A stretch of 64,000 nt of DNA, from NCBI GenBank assembly GCA_026119855.1, contig JAOWBW010000282.1:1510085-1574084 (forward strand), given 5' to 3'. Of the stretch, positions 10,889-21,419 are shown piece by piece. A program made the position numbers and the translations under genes. Origin of the DNA: Campanula takesimana (lineage: Eukaryota; Streptophyta; Magnoliopsida; Asterales; Campanulaceae). The notes beneath the pieces are model-generated. The model searched no databases. It was given only the letters and a program-made list of their open reading frames with translations, and had not been told where the DNA came from. Every line of letters starts with the position of its first letter. Position 1 is the stretch's first letter.

Positions 10889-11732
10889 GTACACGTACTC
10901 AATTATTGCGAATACCAATCAAGTTCAACTATGGCACGTAAGTGTCCATATAACACGTTCAACCCAAGTTAGGGTCTATTAATAACAGACCTCAATCACG
11001 TAGTAGGGTATATCATTTAGTCACATGCCAAGTTTGCACGTACATATTTATGTCACGTTTAACACATTAAGGTGTCTATCACGATACCCTTACTATCAAG
11101 TAGAGCCCAATACCTTAGACTCTAAACACGTAGTAGAATAGGTCACATTGTACCTAGACACAGTCATACTTCACGTATATGTATCGTTAATAATCGAATA
11201 CATTTTCTAACACATATTGTGTTCTATAACCATTCTTATTAACTTAAATCGTAGTATTCACGATTATATAAATTATCTTCATATTACACTAGTCCTTATT
11301 TTCTTTAGGAACTCATTTCAAGACAAGATATCTTCTTTATATTTTATATACTTCATTGAGTATATACACGATTAAAAACTAAATCATTTACACTTTAGTG
11401 CTTATTTATAGCACTTCCAATATACACGTATCAAGTTCAAGTATGTAGTAGAGTTAATCATTCTCTATCTAGTTCCATAACCCAATCTTTGGTTATTCAT
11501 ACTATGTACCAATCAATCAAGAAGCCACATTCTATCAAGTAAATATATGCAAGATTTGCATATACATATCAAGACTCTTTCAAGTTTATTACCATACACC
11601 TATATTGGTGTCAAGGCACGTACAAGATTTTATAATCTTATATTCAAGTCTTAATCCAATTATTTGGATGTTCAAGTCATGTACAAGATTTTATTGTCTT
11701 ATACTTCAAGTTACTGTCTCATCTTAAGACAA

Positions 11733-11794
11733 TCAAGACATTCAGGACATTCAGGACATTCAAGACATTCAAGACATTCAAGACATTCAGGACA
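11733..11794. repeat. 9-bp minisatellite CAAGACATT
   Basis: About seven tandem copies of caagacatt/caggacatt inside the solo LTR. The surrounding 11.6-12.1 kb repeats longer degenerate phrases such as acaagattttat and cttatacttcaagtt, suggesting repeated slippage over the whole block. Confidence 0.85.
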
Positions 11795-12544
11795 TATACA
11801 AGATTTTATCATCTTATATCCAAGTTCTCAATCCATTTCTTTGGATGGTTAAACATGTACAAGAGTTAATTATCTTATACTTCAAGTTCAAGCTAGGTAG
11901 ATGAATTATACATCTTTCACGTACTAATTTCCAATCATTTTCTTAGGACATTCAAGACTTTCAAGACAATCAAGACTTTTACAAGATTTTATTCCAATCT
12001 TTGGACATTCAATCATGTATAAGAGTTATACACTTTACTCTTACCAATTCTCAATCCTATTCTTAGGATGTTCAAGTTCAAAACATTGTTTTATACCCCT
12101 AAGGTACACAAGACGTTGATTTCCAGACACATAAGAGCATTCATACTCTTATACTCAAGTTATCGTTTAATTATGCTTCAAGTCCACATTTCATTTATTC
12201 ACAAAGGGACTATTTTTCAGTACTAGAGTGTTCTACAACACTCATCTAGGCCATCTAGGGTATTACCCTAAACCTAGACCAAGAATACTTCGAGTTCAAA
12301 TTAAGTAAATGAGCTATACCACTCATACTTACAAGTTCTTATTCTTATACTTAATCAATTCCATGTCTCAAAACACCTATCTAGGTGCCTTAGACAAACA
12401 CCCAAAACACATTAAGTAATTAAAGTGTGCTTTGAATAGCTCTCTATGTCTAGCTTATTCAGCTTCTTTCGGATATTGATTTTGACTCTCCTATAGAAAG
12501 TTATGGAGGAAACAAGTCAAGAAGGAAAATCAGGATTTCCACTT

Positions 12545-12729
12545 GGCACGACCGCGCGTGCAAAAATGGCACGACCGTGCTATCAAGGTCGAGAGGTTTT
12601 TACACAAACTTCATTTTCGGCACGACCGTGCCCATAAAAGGCGCACGACCGTGCTAACACTGTCGAGGAAATTTGCCTAAAGGTGATATTTGGCACGACC
12701 GTGCCAAATAAAGGCGCACGACCGTGCGG
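12545..12729. repeat. Six-copy dyad array GGCACGACCGTGCC in solo LTR
   Basis: Six copies of a GC-rich imperfect palindrome (core cacgaccgtg) lie in three pairs; members of a pair are 15-25 bp apart and pairs are 50-60 bp apart. The array lies about 1.0 kb from the LTR's transcriptional start-side end, in otherwise AT-rich sequence. Confidence 0.85.
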
Positions 12730-13749
12730 TACAAATTTTGGCCCTTTTCCCCTGAATTCAAGTTTCATTAATTCTCCGTCCCACACGTAGGAGTAACATT
12801 TAACTAACACTCCTAACATTCTCAGCAGTATACTAACAAGTTTAGAATTCCTATTTCAAGCCCAATTCATTTCTTTTACCGTCCTATAAATAATAGGACA
12901 ATTTCCTTTTATTCCATTTCAATATTTCACCGTCCCCCAAAAGTATAAGTACAATTTTATTTTATACTAATATACCCATCTAGGGATACTTCCATTCATT
13001 TCCCCGTACCACAAATAATGGTACAATTTTTCTAATAATATTTAAATCGAGTTACTATTTTACCGTCTCACGAATAAGAGTAATTTTTATCAACACTTTT
13101 AACATCTTAGGAGTGCCTTAACAAGCTCAGAATAAGACTTTCAAGTTCCTTTCCTTATTTTACACGAAGGGTTATTTTACTCCCTTTGTCCCAATTTTAC
13201 AAGTATCACAAAATTGTCCCAAACACGAAATTAACAATTTCAAGTATCAAGAATAACATTTATACATGTTATTACAAGCAAAGGGGAGTCAATAACTTAC
13301 CTAGTCAAAAATCAAGTTGACCCAAATTAATTTCTGATCGGTCTGGAACGCTCTATTCAACGCCACGAATATTTATCCGGGACCGGAATCACGAACAGAG
13401 GGATAATTAAGCTCGAGGAGTCGAGAATAAGAAGAATCCTAAACCTTCTTTATGAAACAGAGAGAGTACGAGAATGATGAAGAATGAATTGCCTTTCACA
13501 CAGGCAAACAACAAGATATACTTCAACTATCCAAGAATTGCAGCTAGGCCCCTCAAGTTCTAACTTTGATAAAAAGGCCCCTAAACTTTTAACTTTAACA
13601 TTTAACCACCTTAATTTTCTAAAGTAACTAAATAATTAACTCAAATAAAATAGCATATAAATATGCTAGCCAAGAATTTAACAAGTAAGTCAAAAATTTA
13701 ACAAATAAGTCAAATATTTAACGAAATTAAGGATGAGCATTACATTATT

Positions 13750-14330
13750 ACTCCACAAAACCCTTCAAAAGTTTATTTCCTTCCATGAATTTGGCAATAA
13801 TTCATCAAATATTTCGATCCTTTCATTTGTGTCTCCAACTTCAACTCAAACAGGCACAAATATCTCAATCAACTTAAGAGGAAAATATATACATACAAAT
13901 TATGTGCAAATCTCATGGAATCTGCAAAGGTGCGGAAGTGGAAGTGGGCGGTGCAATATCGCCTTCAGTCGCCGGCCTATCATGCTCCACCGTCGCCGCG
14001 GCTGCTTCGCCGGAAGGTTCATAATCTTATTCTTCATCGCTAGCTACGTCACTTCAGTTTTCTGCCGGAGCTTTTGAAACCACCGACAATATCCATTCCC
14101 TTCTTCTCTTCCAGGTTCTTCTTCTCTGATGACCTGTTTATGCATAAGAAAAAAACAACCCAGTTAGCTTGGTTCAACGTGAGTGAAATGAAATGAACAG
14201 GATAGAGGAAAGAGAGTGTTAAGATGCACATAGAGAGAGTGGAGAACACAAAATAAATCACTGAATACTTTGGACAGAGTGCAAGCATGAGGAGCCACTC
14301 AAATTCAAATTTCAAATTTTGAAAATTGCT
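13750..14330 (-). other. Possible upstream exons or leader of the unnamed gene
   Basis: Minus-strand sequence with local GC enrichment (13910-14060), an intron-like 3' end (tttttttcttatgcataaacag near 14133) and pyrimidine-rich leader-like sequence (14180-14270). Several short frames exist, for example one including SGEAAAATVEHDRPATEG (about 13945-14000), and another just before the solo LTR including EIFDELLPNSWKE (about 13780-13818). None is long enough to trust. If the exon at 9549-9690 is real, its preceding exon should be here or further right. From 14331 to 14706 nothing is recognised. Confidence 0.2.
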
Positions 14331-14708
14331 TTGTCTGTGTGTAGAGTCAGTCCTTTGTGCAGTGGATTACGATTGCCATCAACCGGATACATATGCCATC
14401 AATTTTCATGGAAATTTACATCTTATACCACAAAGTGAAAAGACGAAAATGCCCTTAGAATAAGCAAAATGTGTTTGGGCGCCAAGTTTGGCACTTCTAG
14501 TTTTATATATTGATAGATTAAAGGATGATTTAGTTAGGAAACTGAATTTTGATGATTTGGGGTTTAAGTTCATGAATGTGAGCAGAGTAATTAGAAACTC
14601 CTGGCAGATACATTTAGGTATAATTAATCAAACTCGTGACGTTCTAATACTACGCTCTTTTTGTGATTAAGAGGTGGGGAACATAATTTTAACTACTGAA
14701 TTTTCTTA

Positions 14709-14966
14709 CTCCCTCTGTCCCTAAATGAGTGTCCATTTTCAAGAAATCTTTGTCCCTAAATGAGTGTTTTTTTTTAACATAACTTTCTCCCTAAACGTTT
14801 TTTTTCGAAATTTTTTCCACCGGTTTCTTTATACGTGAAAAACTAAAGGTTTGGAAAGGAGATTACAAGATTATATATGAATCGTTGTTACCAAATTGTT
14901 CAAAAAGTTGAGATTTTCAGTGTCCTTTAAAATGAAATTTGGACACTCATTTAGGGACAGAGGGAG
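14709..14966. mobile_element. Stowaway-type MITE, family 1 copy b
   Basis: A 258-bp element with ends ctccctctgtccctaaatgag and ctcatttagggacagagggag, flanked by TA (14707-14708, 14967-14968). Same family as 6823-7074 but inverted. The interval 14969-15385 has no supported feature. Confidence 0.9.
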
Positions 14967-15387
14967 TACTTATTTTGTTTTTAGCAATGCATGTTCCACT
15001 AGTTAGTTAGTTCGGCATTGTCCTTGAAATGTCATAAACTCCAGATACATTTAGTTAGTATTGCATTTGGAGGAGTAGAAAATTATGCTCAAGTGTTCTT
15101 CAAATAACTGTTTTCTTGCAATTCTTTCCCTTTTGGTTATCTATATATCCTCACTATTTTTCCAGATACATTTGGACAAGTTTTCTCGTATCTATGCCCG
15201 TGCTCGATTGTTGTTAAAATTACTCAGTTGAAGGTGATCGGTTGATGTTAAAAATACTCAGTTTAGGGTTTTACGATAAGAGAGGCGTGTACAGTCCAAC
15301 TTTTTGATGATATGTTCACAATATTTGCGGTAATTATTTGTCAAAACTAAACACTTTGCTGTATGAGGGAAGTAACATAAACACGTA

Positions 15388-15656
15388 CTCCCTCCGTCTC
15401 AAAATGATCTTCACATGTAGTTTAAGGGGTTGAAATTTGTCTCAAAATGTTTGTAGTTTTGCTTTTACCTAGACATCTTTGACATTGTTTGCCAAATATA
15501 CCCTTATTTATGATGGTAGTTGACATTGTAAAAGCATTTACTTATCTTGGTACTTGTTATATTTCAAGGGTAATTTAGTCCATTAGACATACATTGATTA
15601 TTTTTCTTAATTTGTGTGAAGATCCTATAACTACAAGTATTTTGGGACGGAGTGAG
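15388..15656. mobile_element. Stowaway-type MITE
   Basis: A 269-bp element with ends ctccctccgtctcaaaatgat and gtattttgggacggagtgag, flanked by TA (15386-15387, 15657-15658). From 15659 to 16289 I see no gene or repeat; cacgtag and cacgtga motifs occur near 16120 and 16160 but are isolated. Confidence 0.9.
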
Positions 15657-16289
15657 TAATACAATTAAATCACTATAAATTATTGTTCAATTTTTCTTCG
15701 TAATAACGTTAAAAAAAGTGTGAAATTTTTTGAGACGGAGAGACTAAACAATAACAAAGAAAGGATAAGGGATTAGAAAAGGAATACTATAAAGCATAAA
15801 AAGAATCTTGAAAACAAAACTTATACTCCAACTAACTGGTACGGGTACGGTAGCTTCATCTGCGAATATAATAACTAGAGAGCGTTTAAAACATGACAGT
15901 TAAGCACAAGCTGTTTATCATGATTTAGGACATAACGAAACGGCCAGTGGGCCCCCTTCTTGCCTTTTTGACTACCTTTCCCAGATTTTACAGCTGTTAA
16001 GTTCCTAATCTAGAGACTAATTAAGTTGAATCAAACGGCCCTGATTAACTTTCTCAATAAAAGCCGGTTTACAAAAAGCCTAAACTACTAATCCGTTTGA
16101 AGATGACTTTGAACGGCTTCCACGTAGGACGGGTCCTACCAACAGCCTGGAAGATTCTCACGTGATACGAGTTTGACTTTAAGAGCGTTTTCTTTTTTGG
16201 CCCCATTGAGTATTTCCAACGTGGAGTGTATGCACAGAACAGTCACCTCGAATTGAACGGCTCTGATCAAATTTTTTAGATGTGTTTCC

Positions 16290-16408
16290 TTTTTTTTTTT
16301 TTTTTTTTTTTACAATATTCACACCAAATGAGGCGAGTAGAGGGATTGAACCCTTTCGCTGCTCACTGAGAGTAAAACTTGGTTTTACTACTGGATCAAG
16401 CACTTGTT
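16290..16408 (-). mobile_element. tRNA-derived SINE-like element
   Basis: On the minus strand the order is a box A-like stretch (gatccagtagtaaaacc, about 16385-16397), a box B match (gggttcaatccc, 16342-16353), and a terminal A-run of about 22 bases (plus-strand T-run 16290-16311). That layout and the total of about 120 bp fit a short plant SINE transcribed by RNA polymerase III. No clear target duplication was found, so it may be old or truncated. Confidence 0.55.
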
Positions 16409-16529
16409 ATTTTTGCCCATGTATCAATTAATGTCTTATTTTATTAATCAACCGCCTTTTTTTTTTATTGAGTTGGTGTTATAAAAAACGCGTTTTACCA
16501 AAGCTTAAAGAAAAATCACTTTTTCGCTG

Positions 16530-17820
16530 TTAGCATATAAACACACATACACTGACTTCACTTACACTCTTAACATTGACAGTTTTAACACAAATATTTG
16601 CACTTTTTACCTTGATACTCAATAATACATGTACTGGCACTGACACTTTTTTACACTAAGGCTCCGTTTGTTTCGCGTAAAATAACTTCCGGAAAATGTT
16701 TTCCCCATTTTCCGGTATTTGTTGCGCACCGGAAAATGAGGAAAATATTTTCCGGAAAATAGTTTTCCCTCATTTCTAAGTAAAATGACTTACGGATTTT
16801 TACTAAGTAAGTCATTTTCCGGAAAATGTTAACTCTCTCATTCACACACAACTCTCCATAAAACCCCACCCTACCCACTACACCTCTAATACCACCCTCT
16901 TCATTCATCCTATCCACCACCCCCAACTACCCCACCACCCAACCCACCCCCCCCCCTACCCCACCACCCCACCCCACCAAAAAAAAAAAAAACTTCTTTT
17001 CACTCATATTAAAAAAAAAAAAATTGAATATCTCCACCACCCCCAACTACCCCAGCACCCACCTCACCCCACCCACCCACCCCACCAAAAAATAAAAATA
17101 AAAAATTGAACATCTCCACCACCCCAGCACCCACCCCACCCCCCACCCAAAAAAAAAAAAAACAAAAAAAAAAAACTTCTTTTCACTCATATTAAAAAAA
17201 ATTGAACATCTCCACCACCCCCCAACTACCCCAACACCCACCCCACCCCACCCCACCCACCACCTACCCCCACCCCACCAACCCCCCCCCCCCACCCCAA
17301 AAAAAAAAATAAATAAATAAAATTACTCATATTAAAATTATTTTTGAACACCTCCCCCACCCCTACCCCCACCCCCACCCTCTCCCCCCCCCCACCCACC
17401 CCCACCCCACCCCCACAACCACCCCAACCCAAAATCTCCACCCACATTCAATTTTTTTTCTCATTATAATTCTTTTCCTCATATTAAATTATTATTATTT
17501 TCATATGAAAATATTTTCCGGAAAACATTTTCATTAGATTTACCAAACAACCAAAAACATGTTTATGTCATTTTCCGGAAAACATTTTACGGGAAATCAT
17601 TTTCCGGAAATTGTTTTACGTGAAACAAACGGAGGCTAAAACTGACATTTTTTTCCTCCAAAGCTGGCTTTGACACTGACACTTTTTTATATTTACATTG
17701 GCACCCTTTACACTGACAATTTTTTACACTAACATTAACAGCTTTTACACTAGCACTTTATATTTATGCAGTGGCATTTGTACACTGGCATTTTTTTACA
17801 CTAACACTGACATGACATGT
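16530..17820. repeat. Degenerate cactgacacttttttaca repeat block
   Basis: On both sides of the PIF-type element (16530-16659 and 17640-17820) the sequence keeps repeating variants of cactgacactttttta with irregular spacing. It looks like one block of low-complexity repeat later split by the transposon. Similar aagcttaagaaaaat phrases occur at about 16500 and 17840, bracketing the block. Confidence 0.5.
16660..17636. mobile_element. PIF/Harbinger-type non-autonomous element
   Basis: A 977-bp element with long inverted ends (ggctccgtttgtttcgcgta at the left, tacgtgaaacaaacggaggc at the right) and 3-bp TAA duplications (16657-16659, 17637-17639), the target preference of PIF/Harbinger and Tourist elements. 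The repeat ttttccggaaaat recurs near both ends. The interior (16910-17450) is an expanded C-rich tract of ccaccccacc units alternating with A-runs. It has no coding potential; the Gly/Trp-rich minus-strand frames are artefacts of this tract. Confidence 0.8.
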
Positions 17821-17872
17821 CGAAAACACATTTTTTTTAAGCTTAAGAAAAATGATTTTTCTTTGTGAGATT

Positions 17873-18172
17873 TTGATATTTTTAATTAGAGTGTTGCGGG
17901 TCCACTATCAATGCAACCAATAAATATTGTCAACACATGACATGAGCAAGATTTTGTGCCCCTAACATTAGCATTGCTCTTAGTAGGGATGACCAAACCG
18001 GCCCGGAACCAGAAAATCGGACCGGAACTGGACCGGAGAAGCCCGGAACCGGAGCGAACCGACGAGTTAACCGGAACTGGAGTAACCGGAACCGGTGTAA
18101 CCAAGGGCCGGTTAAGGTTCACATAAATGGCGAACCGGAACCGGCGTTGGTCATCCCTAGCTCTTGCTCTAA
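17873..18172. mobile_element. gcacaaaatc-family MITE, split by a hAT element
   Basis: The segment 17873-17983 (from attagagtgttgcgggtcca) matches the reverse complement of the MITE at 6023-6190. Its terminal part is interrupted by the hAT-like element 17984-18159 and resumes for a few bases to 18172. Outer limits are approximate. Confidence 0.6.
17984..18159. mobile_element. hAT-type MITE rich in ACCGGAACCGG
   Basis: A 176-bp element with 13-bp inverted ends (tagggatgaccaa / ttggtcatcccta) and an 8-bp near-duplicate target (gctcttag, 17976-17983; gctcttgc, 18160-18167), both typical of hAT. The interior consists largely of variants of ccggaaccgg. Non-coding. Confidence 0.8.
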
Positions 18173-18853
18173 GACCATCCACAATGGATGTTTAATGGAG
18201 GGTGTTTAATGGGTTCAACAATTTTTTTTGGTTTAATGGCTCCAATGGTGTGTGAATGAAGGGGTGTGAATGGAAATGTTGAATGGATTCAACAAGTGTG
18301 AATGGAAATTGTGTCCCCCGATTTTGCCACGTGGCGGCCTGTTATTGGGCAAGGCGGGCGCGTGCATAACACGCGCCGGAGAAGGCGTGTCCAGGCGAGG
18401 CTCCAGCTTTTTTTTTTTTTCTGGGTGTGACACTTGGCGGCTTCTGATTGGCTTATGAATTATTTTCTTTTATCCCAATTATTTGAGCTCAATTATTTTA
18501 CAGAAAATATTTTTATTAAAATTTTTTTTACACCAAAATTCCTAATTTTTTTTCCTCTTAAAATTGACGTAAGTTTCATTGTATCCCGACACAAAAAAAA
18601 AACCATTTTTTTCTTTGAAATGGATCTCAATAATAACTATTTCAACACTAATCATAAAAATAAAAAATAAATTTTAAGTGGTGAGGTATAGGATGATGAG
18701 TGAGAAAAGTGTTGAATGGGGGATTAAACAAACCATTGTAGGGTGTTTTGTTGAATGAGTGTTGAATGGATAAGTTGGATGAGAGAGAAGATGATGTGGA
18801 GTGATAAAGTGGGTGTTGAATGGGAAAGTTTGGTTTAACCATTATGCATGGTC
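18173..18853. mobile_element. Tourist/PIF-type MITE
   Basis: A 681-bp element with inverted ends (gaccatccacaatggatg at the left, cattatgcatggtc at the right) and TAA duplications at 18170-18172 and 18854-18856. Internal phrases such as gttgaatg are repeated in both halves. The following stretch 18857-19301 contains no recognised feature. Confidence 0.75.
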
Positions 18854-19301
18854 TAAATAATAGTGAATGAAAGACATTTTGGGCGGTGACGTACAATCAG
18901 TTGGATAGTTGATTGATAGAGTTACCCAGCTGGCAACTCACCAACTTGGCCCCCTTCGGTTAACCTGCATCATGTGGGTCCAAAACAAGAAAGAATGGGA
19001 TGTAGGTGATCTTCTTTCTTGACTGATGAATAAATTTGAGCCGCTTGATTTGTTACAACAACAAGGGACCCACACTGTTCCCTTACTTACCCAACCAAAT
19101 TGCCGGTGCTGTAGCTGTAACAGACTATGGTTGCTCCCTCCCAAATTTGACACATTTTTTTGTTGTTGCCATTTTAACTCGAGCTCTGAGTTCGAATTGT
19201 CCTCATGCTCGATCCCAAACAAAATTTTACACTCTTCAATTTTATGAGTAGACTTGATTCGTATGTTCGATTGAGCTTGCTAACGACTTGAATTTTCTTT
19301 T

Positions 19302-20130
19302 TGTTGGAAATATTGATTTAAGGTACACTTTGAGTGAGTCAATTTTAGGGTTCTTAAAGTGGTTGACCAAAGTCAATATTTGTATATTTGATGTGGATTT
19401 AAAAGTTATAATTATAGAATGGTGATGAACCTTCTTAAAAGTTTTAAGTCATTTTTTCATGAGATGCTCAACATGTTTATCTTATGTGCTCATAAATGTG
19501 TTGTATGCTATATGGTGATGAACCTTCTTAAAAGTTTTAAGTCCTTTTTCCATGACATGATTAAAACACTTGTAAGTACGCAGATAATTTCATGTGGGCT
19601 CGCCAAAGCGAGGTGCATTGATTTTATTCTTGTATGATCAAGATGAGTGAATAAGAGTTTCGTATGCGTTTAAAATAGTTGGACTTAATTAGGCGTCAAA
19701 ACAATTTTGGGCCTAAGGCAAAGATGAGATCAAACATGATTTTGAAATTAGATTTCCAAGAGTCATATGGGATATGATTGACAAGAGTTGTCTACCTAAT
19801 TAATTTAATTTTGAGAGGTCCACCAAAGAGGACTTGAAATTAAATTAAAGTTGGATCTTGGCCCAATTTCAAAAGAATCTCAGAAAAGGATGTAAGAGTC
19901 ACATGGGATATGTTTGACAGGGTTGTTTACCTAATTAATTTCATTTTGAGCGGTCCGCCAAAGCGGACTTGAAATTAAATTAAAGTTGGATCTTAGCCCA
20001 TTTAAATTATATTATACATTGGATGTATAAGAAGGTTATATAATTTAGTGGAAGTATTTTTTGGAAAAATACATCATTAATCTCTTTAATAAAATTGGTA
20101 CTTGTAAAATTTTGGAAATTTTTCATAGTT
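19302..20130 (+). mobile_element. Putative copia LTR or leader with two tandem duplications
   Basis: The stretch begins TGTTGGAAATATTG, a copia-LTR-like start, and lies directly 5' of copia gag. It holds a duplicated phrase of about 30 bp 93 bp apart (from 19419 and 19512) and a duplicated block of about 120 bp (19759-19875 and 19888-19996). It also holds three copies of a small dyad of the form ccgccaaagcgg (19599-19612, 19817-19834, 19953-19968). It does not match the element's 3' LTR at 23826, and I find no primer-binding site, so its status as the 5' LTR is doubtful. Confidence 0.4.
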
Positions 20131-20139
20131 GTAGATAAT

Positions 20140-21235
20140 GACAACTAAACAATTTCGTTGCGATCAATCCTTGAGAAGGATAAGCTTCAAGAGAATGGTA
20201 AAAACTTCAGGATTGGATCCGAAGCCTAAGAATAGTTCTAAGGCAAGAAGATGAGTTGTACATTCTGGATGAGCCTATTCCTTCGGAACCCGAAGCCAAT
20301 GTCCCTAGGGCGGAAAGAGACAATCACAAGAAACATGAGAATGATTCTGGGGATGTGAATTGTCTCATGCTCACGACTATGTGCTCAAAACTCCAACAAT
20401 GTTTGGAACATTTGGAAGCCTATTAGATAGGCATGGAGTTAAGAGACATGTTTCAAGAGCAAGCTAGCCAAGAGTGGTATGAAACCATTGTTGCATTCAA
20501 TTACTGCAAAATGAGTGAATGGCAACAAGTGGGACCTCACATGCTTAAGATGAAAGGCTACGTTGAGCATCTTGAGATACTTGGCTATCCAATTGGATTG
20601 GAGCTAGCCACGAATCTCATTCTTAATTCATTGCCTAAATGTTATAATCACTTTGTGAAGAACTATAACATGATTGGAATGGATAAGAATCTCTCCGAGT
20701 TGTATAACATGCTAAAAACTGCGGAGATGAAGATAGTGGAGAAAGGTTCTCCAGTGCTCATGGTTCATGATGGAAAGGGGTCAAGTTCTAAAGGAAGGGG
20801 TGAGGCAATGGTTGCCAAACCCAAGATTAGCAAGGCAAAGGTTGCCAAGGCTATAGTGCCAAAACCCGATGCACAAAAGGATGCAATTTGTTTCATTGTC
20901 AAGAAATTGGTCATTGGAAACGTTATTGCAAGGGTTTTAAGGAAGAGCAAAAGATGAAGAAGAGCAGTTGGACTGCGTCGACTTCAGGTATCTATATGAT
21001 AGATATTCTCCTTTCTACCACTAGTTCCTGGGTATTGGATACCGGATGTAGCTCTCACATTTGTCTAAATGTGGAGGGATTAACGAATAGGAGACTACTT
21101 AAAAATGGTAAAGTAGACCTACGTGTGGGGAATGGAGCAAGTGTTGCTGCATTAGCCGTAGGGACTTATGAAGTCACTTTACCTTCCGGTTTAATACTTG
21201 TTTTGAACAATTTGCTATTATGTACCAGATTTAAG
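20140..21235 (+). pseudogene. Broken copia gag and protease
   Basis: Gag-like codons start at an ATG at about 20140, shift frame near 20210, stop at about 20424, then run open from 20433 to 20957 with the UBN2-type gag core (for example EWQQVGPHMLKMKGYVEHLE) and a Lys-rich tail. A damaged zinc-knuckle region follows in another frame (FHCQEIGHWKRYCKGF, about 20890-20937). The protease motif WVLDTGCSSHIC lies at about 21028-21063. Multiple frameshifts make this a pseudogene. Confidence 0.75.
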
Positions 21236-21419
21236 TAGAAACATTATTTTAGTTTCTTGTTTGGATAATGAAGGATTTAAATTTCTTATTGAGAATAAGA
21301 GATTTTCTATTTATTTAAATGATATGCTTTATGGTATTGCAAATTCATTTAATGGCCTTTATGTCCTGAAAGTCAAGAATTAAGATAATGAAAATGTCTA
21401 TCATATAAATAAGAAATCT

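Larger units (their letters stand above)
9713..13744 (-). mobile_element. Solo LTR of a chromovirus-type gypsy element, 4.0 kb
   Basis: Read on the minus strand it begins TGTAATGC and ends GGGGCGTGTCA, and it is flanked by the 5-bp direct repeat ttatt (9708-9712 and 13745-13749). That is the signature of a solo LTR left by recombination. Relationship to the complete chromovirus at 52281-61401 rests on shared landmarks in order: a segment reading cttactgagatttatctcac near 10150-10175 followed by a C-run and cag, paired GC-rich dyad motifs about 1 kb from the LTR start, and a CGTGTCA/CGCGACA-type terminus. At 4032 bp it is unusually long. It has no coding capacity; reading frames here are fortuitous. 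Confidence 0.8.

Noticed and set aside
13733..14077. Plus-strand 114-codon frame next to the solo LTR
   Set aside because: It starts inside the LTR end and has no domain; the minus strand has a more plausible exon-like pattern, though that is weak as well.
16342..16408. A genuine tRNA gene
   Set aside because: Box A- and B-like motifs are present, but no cloverleaf with anticodon and acceptor stem could be drawn, and an A-run follows, so a SINE is the better reading.
17047..17447. Minus-strand Gly/Trp/Val-rich open frames
   Set aside because: They are translations of the C-rich repeat inside the PIF-type element and have no gene structure.
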